In this document: one piece after another, positions 61,472 to 64,000 of the stretch | Position numbering within the stretch: the first letter of the stretch is position 1 | Layout of the letters: the number at the start of each line of letters is the position of its first letter | Assembly (NCBI GenBank): GCA_963658695.1 | Contig: CAVKRN010000001.1 | Location: 1-64,000 of the forward strand | Length of the DNA: 64,000 bases | Source: CAG-791 sp963658695 | GTDB lineage: Bacteria; Bacillota; Clostridia; Lachnospirales; Lachnospiraceae | Direction: 5' to 3' | Program-made: the position numbers and the translations under genes | The notes under the pieces: generated by a model | What the model was told of the DNA's origin: nothing | The model's database searches: none | What the model saw: the letters and a program-made list of their open reading frames with translations, nothing else

Positions 61472-62545
61472 ATGTCAGCATCCAAGTACGTTGCCTATGT
61501 TTCTGCATACACCACGGCAACAAAGGATCATTTCGGCATCCGCATTTTTGATGTGGACATGGAGAAAGGCTATTTCTATGAAAAGGATAAGGTAGAAATC
61601 ACCAATTCCTCCTATGTCACCATTTCTCATAATCAGAAATTTCTGTATTCCATTACGGACTTCGGCGTAGAGGCGTACCGAATCGTAAAGGGAGGAGACC
61701 TTGAATTTATCAACAAGGCCTCCATCAACGGCATGCGCGGCTCCTATCTTTCCACCGATTATACCGATTCGTGGCTTTTTGTGGCAGGATATCACGACGG
61801 CAAAATCACCGTTCTTCGTCTGGATGCAGAAACCGGTGAAATCGGGCAGATTACGGATGAAGTGTATCACAAGGGAATGGGCTCGATTGCAGAGCGCAAT
61901 TTCCGCCCCCATGTGCAATGTGTGAAGATGACGCGGGATAACAAATATCTGTGCGCTGCGGACCTGGGACTCGATCACACCAATGTGTATGCGTTCAATC
62001 CGGTTTCCGGCAAAATCAAGCAGGTGGATATCATCCACGGAGAACTCGATTCCGCACCGAGACACATTAAGTTCTCCAAGGACGGACGATTTGTGTACAT
62101 CGTCAATGAGATGAAATGTTCCATCGATGTATTCCGTTATGAGGAGCATCACGGAGAGCCTGATTTTGAAAAGGTGCAGTCCGTTTCGACGCTGAACAAT
62201 TATCATGCATCGGATGCCGCTGCCTCAGCACTCAATCTGTCCGAGGATTTCCGTTATCTGATCACTACGAATGCCGGGGATAATTCCACAGCCATTTTCT
62301 CGATCGATGAGAATACCGGAGAGCTGTCCAAGATCTTGTGCCTTCCGGTGTCCGGTGATTATCCCAAGGACTGCACGCTGTTTCCGGATAATCGGCATTT
62401 GGTATCGTTAAACCACGAATCCAATACGATGACGTTCTTTAACTGCGATCTGGAAAAGGGCCTGATCATTATGAACGGCAAGGAAATTCACGTGGATAAG
62501 CCCAACTGCGTAATTTTCCACAAGCTGACACAGGAGCAGCAATAG
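61472..62545 (+). CDS. Lactonase-family seven-bladed beta-propeller (6-phosphogluconolactonase-like)
   Basis: A 357-residue protein with no signal peptide. Repeated blades such as KDGRFVYIVNEMKCSIDVFRYE, ENTGELSKILCLPVSGDYPKDCTLFPDNRHLVSLNHESNTMTFFNCD and RPHVQCVKMTRDNKYLCAADLGLDHTNVYAFNP match the Pgl/YkgB lactonase family. It may hydrolyse 6-phosphogluconolactone or another sugar lactone. ATG 61472 follows GGGAGG with 8-base spacing. It lies between the phosphatase and aroC without clear functional link. Confidence 0.85.
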   Translation: MSASKYVAYVSAYTTATKDHFGIRIFDVDMEKGYFYEKDKVEITNSSYVTISHNQKFLYSITDFGVEAYRIVKGGDLEFINKASINGMRGSYLSTDYTDSWLFVAGYHDGKITVLRLDAETGEIGQITDEVYHKGMGSIAERNFRPHVQCVKMTRDNKYLCAADLGLDHTNVYAFNPVSGKIKQVDIIHGELDSAPRHIKFSKDGRFVYIVNEMKCSIDVFRYEEHHGEPDFEKVQSVSTLNNYHASDAAASALNLSEDFRYLITTNAGDNSTAIFSIDENTGELSKILCLPVSGDYPKDCTLFPDNRHLVSLNHESNTMTFFNCDLEKGLIIMNGKEIHVDKPNCVIFHKLTQEQQ

Positions 62546-62568
62546 CAAAGAGGCTTAGAAAGGACACT

Positions 62569-63702
62569 ATGGCAGGATCTTATTTTGGAAATGTTCTTCG
62601 CGTGACAACCTTCGGAGAATCCCACGGAGCCGCGGTCGGTGCGGTGCTGGATGGGTTTCCGGCCGGCATGGCGCTTGACAAAGAGGATATTCAGGTATTT
62701 TTGGACCGCAGAAAGCCGGGGCGGAACCGTCTTGCAACGCCCCGCAAGGAAGAGGATCTGGTCGAGATTCTTTCCGGTACTTTTGAAGGGAAAACCACCG
62801 GTACTCCCATCGCGCTTCTGATCCGCAACAACAACCAGATTTCAAAGGATTACAGCGAAATCGCTGACTGCTACCGCCCGGGCCATGCAGATTATACCTA
62901 CGACTGCAAATACGGCTTTCGGGATTACCGGGGCGGCGGGCGTTCCTCGGCAAGAGAGACCGCAGCGCGCGTAGCGGCCGGTGCCATTGCGGAGAAGTTT
63001 TTGCAGGAGCTGGGGATTGAGTTTTGTTTTTACACGGCGGCCATTGGCGATGTCGTCATTGACCCGCAGCGGTTTGACAAAGACACCATCTGGAATTCGC
63101 TGACCGGTATGCCGGATGCGCAGGCGGATGCACAGGCAGCAGCACTCATTGATGCCTGCCGGCAGGAGCAGGATTCCATCGGCGGAATCATAAAGGGAAG
63201 AATCAAGGGCGTCCCTGCCGGCATCGGCGATCCCACACTGCAGAAGCTGGATGCTAGGCTGGCCGATGCACTGATGGGCATCAATGCCTGCAAATCCGTC
63301 GGAATCGGGGACGGGATGTTTGCTGCCTATGCAAGAGGCTCCGAAAATAACGATGCCTTCTATACCAATGAAGACGGCATTGTCTGCAAACGGACCAACC
63401 ATGCAGGCGGCATTTTGGGCGGCATTTCGGATGGCTCCGATATTGTACTGACGGCCGCCTTTAAGCCGACACCGTCTATTGCACAGCCTCAGGAAACCAT
63501 CATGCAGGACGGAACGCCGAAGGCGCTGTTCATTCACGGCCGTCACGACCCTTGTGTTGTTCCAAGAGCCGTGGTGGTCTGCGAAACCATGTGTGCGCTG
63601 ACCATTCTGGACGCCATGCTGGCGAATATGTCGGCAAAGGCAGACAATGTCCGGGCATTTTACGAAAGGGGTTCCAATGCCGCAGCAGGATTACACATAT
63701 AA
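62569..63702 (+). CDS. aroC: Chorismate synthase
   Basis: Final common step to aromatic compounds, removing phosphate from EPSP with reduced FMN. A 377-residue protein with all three signatures: GNVLRVTTFGESHGAAVG, DYRGGGRSSARETAARVAAGAIAE and the C-terminal FHG-like region (RHDPCVVPRAVVV). RKPGRNRLATPRKEEDLVEILSGTFEGKTTGTPIALLI is typical. Its substrate comes from AroA, encoded 44 kb away on the other strand. The tgt start lies 26 bases inside its end. Confidence 0.97.
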   Translation: MAGSYFGNVLRVTTFGESHGAAVGAVLDGFPAGMALDKEDIQVFLDRRKPGRNRLATPRKEEDLVEILSGTFEGKTTGTPIALLIRNNNQISKDYSEIADCYRPGHADYTYDCKYGFRDYRGGGRSSARETAARVAAGAIAEKFLQELGIEFCFYTAAIGDVVIDPQRFDKDTIWNSLTGMPDAQADAQAAALIDACRQEQDSIGGIIKGRIKGVPAGIGDPTLQKLDARLADALMGINACKSVGIGDGMFAAYARGSENNDAFYTNEDGIVCKRTNHAGGILGGISDGSDIVLTAAFKPTPSIAQPQETIMQDGTPKALFIHGRHDPCVVPRAVVVCETMCALTILDAMLANMSAKADNVRAFYERGSNAAAGLHI

Positions 63703-64000
63703 TATTGTCAACACATGCGGGAGAGCCAAGCACGCCCACATGACCACCGTGCACGGCGTCATTGAAACGCCGGTATTCATGAATGTGGCAACGGCCGGCG
63801 CCATCAAGGGCGGCCTTTCGGCTTCGGACCTTCGCAGCATTCAGACACAGGTGATGCTCAGCAATACCTATCATCTCCACGTTCGAACGGGAGATGCCAC
63901 CATTAAGGAGCTGGGCGGCCTGCATACGTTTACAACCTGGGACCGCCCGATTCTGACTGATTCCGGCGGCTTCCAGGTATTTTCTCTGGCGCAGATCCGC
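63677..64000 (+). CDS. tgt: tRNA-guanine transglycosylase, 5' part (runs off the window)
   Basis: Only the first 108 codons are present. They read MPQQDYTYNIVNTCGRAKHA and continue with TPVFMNVATAGAIKGG, MLSNTYHLHVRTGD, LGGLHTFTTWDRPILTDSGGFQVFSLAQIR, which is the conserved start of Tgt, including the catalytic Asp in LTDSGGFQ. It inserts a queuosine precursor at the wobble position of certain tRNAs. AAAGGGG precedes the ATG, inside the end of aroC, so the two are probably cotranslated. Confidence 0.95.
   Translation, partial: MPQQDYTYNIVNTCGRAKHAHMTTVHGVIETPVFMNVATAGAIKGGLSASDLRSIQTQVMLSNTYHLHVRTGDATIKELGGLHTFTTWDRPILTDSGGFQVFSLAQIR

Overview
The window reads as one contiguous piece of chromosome from a Gram-positive anaerobe of the class Clostridia, most likely a member of the Lachnospiraceae. 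This rests on the gene set: a SpoIIIE/FtsK translocase, the redox repressor Rex, the electron-bifurcating NfnAB pair, a Re-type citrate synthase next to a eukaryote-type NADP isocitrate dehydrogenase, lipoproteins with Ser/Ala/Glu-rich linkers, and GGAGG-type ribosome sites. Genus cannot be fixed from sequence alone. Base composition is moderate except for a visibly more AT-rich block at about 11.0-16.8 kb. I found no rRNA, tRNA, CRISPR array, prophage or transposase gene. Ten unresolved bases at 18655-18664 mark a draft-assembly gap inside tyrA.

Layout. 0.2-1.3 kb: secreted class A beta-lactamase-like lipoprotein. 1.5-7.5 kb: oligopeptide importer oppBCDF-oppA, whose binding protein appears circularly permuted. 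7.7-10.9 kb: ABC exporter and MATE transporter. 11.1-16.8 kb: AT-rich signalling cassette with a LytTR regulator, GHKL sensor kinase, beta-propeller receptor with a dead GGDEF domain, and PAS-GGDEF cyclase. 16.9-19.5 kb, minus strand: tyrA-aroA. 20.1-22.6 kb: leuS. 22.9-27.9 kb: BMP-type nucleoside importer, with the binding protein separated from its ABC genes by a terminator. 28.1-31.7 kb: exported metallo-beta-lactamase-fold protein and an EF-G-like GTPase. 31.9-35.3 kb: Re-citrate synthase, GntR regulator and NADP-ICDH, with GTATAC-centred candidate operators. 35.5-40.0 kb, minus strand: rex, nnrDE and an ABC-F ATPase. 40.3-49.4 kb: CBS-domain membrane protein, yebC, ftsK/spoIIIE, folD, a zinc-ribbon membrane protein and nfnA. 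49.5-57.2 kb: tightly overlapped nfnB, phoH, ybeY, a flippase-like protein and two flavoproteins. 57.3-58.8 kb: proB and 5-FTHF cyclo-ligase. 59.0-64.0 kb: larE, larB, a histidine phosphatase, a lactonase-like propeller, aroC and the start of tgt.

How the genes fit together. aroA, tyrA and aroC supply the end of the aromatic pathway. Re-citrate synthase and NADP-ICDH form the oxidative arm toward 2-oxoglutarate, and NfnAB and Rex handle the linked NAD(P)H and ferredoxin balance. Opp and BMP systems import peptides and nucleosides. LarE and LarB make the nickel-pincer cofactor, although no lactate racemase is in view.

Non-coding structure is the least ordinary part. A 246-bp element with perfect 18-bp terminal inverted repeats lies upstream of leuS, and a half copy opens the window. 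A second palindromic repeat family is scattered through at least seven intergenic sites, the longest forming a 230-bp multi-stem element just before larE. The leader of the BMP gene can fold in two mutually exclusive ways.
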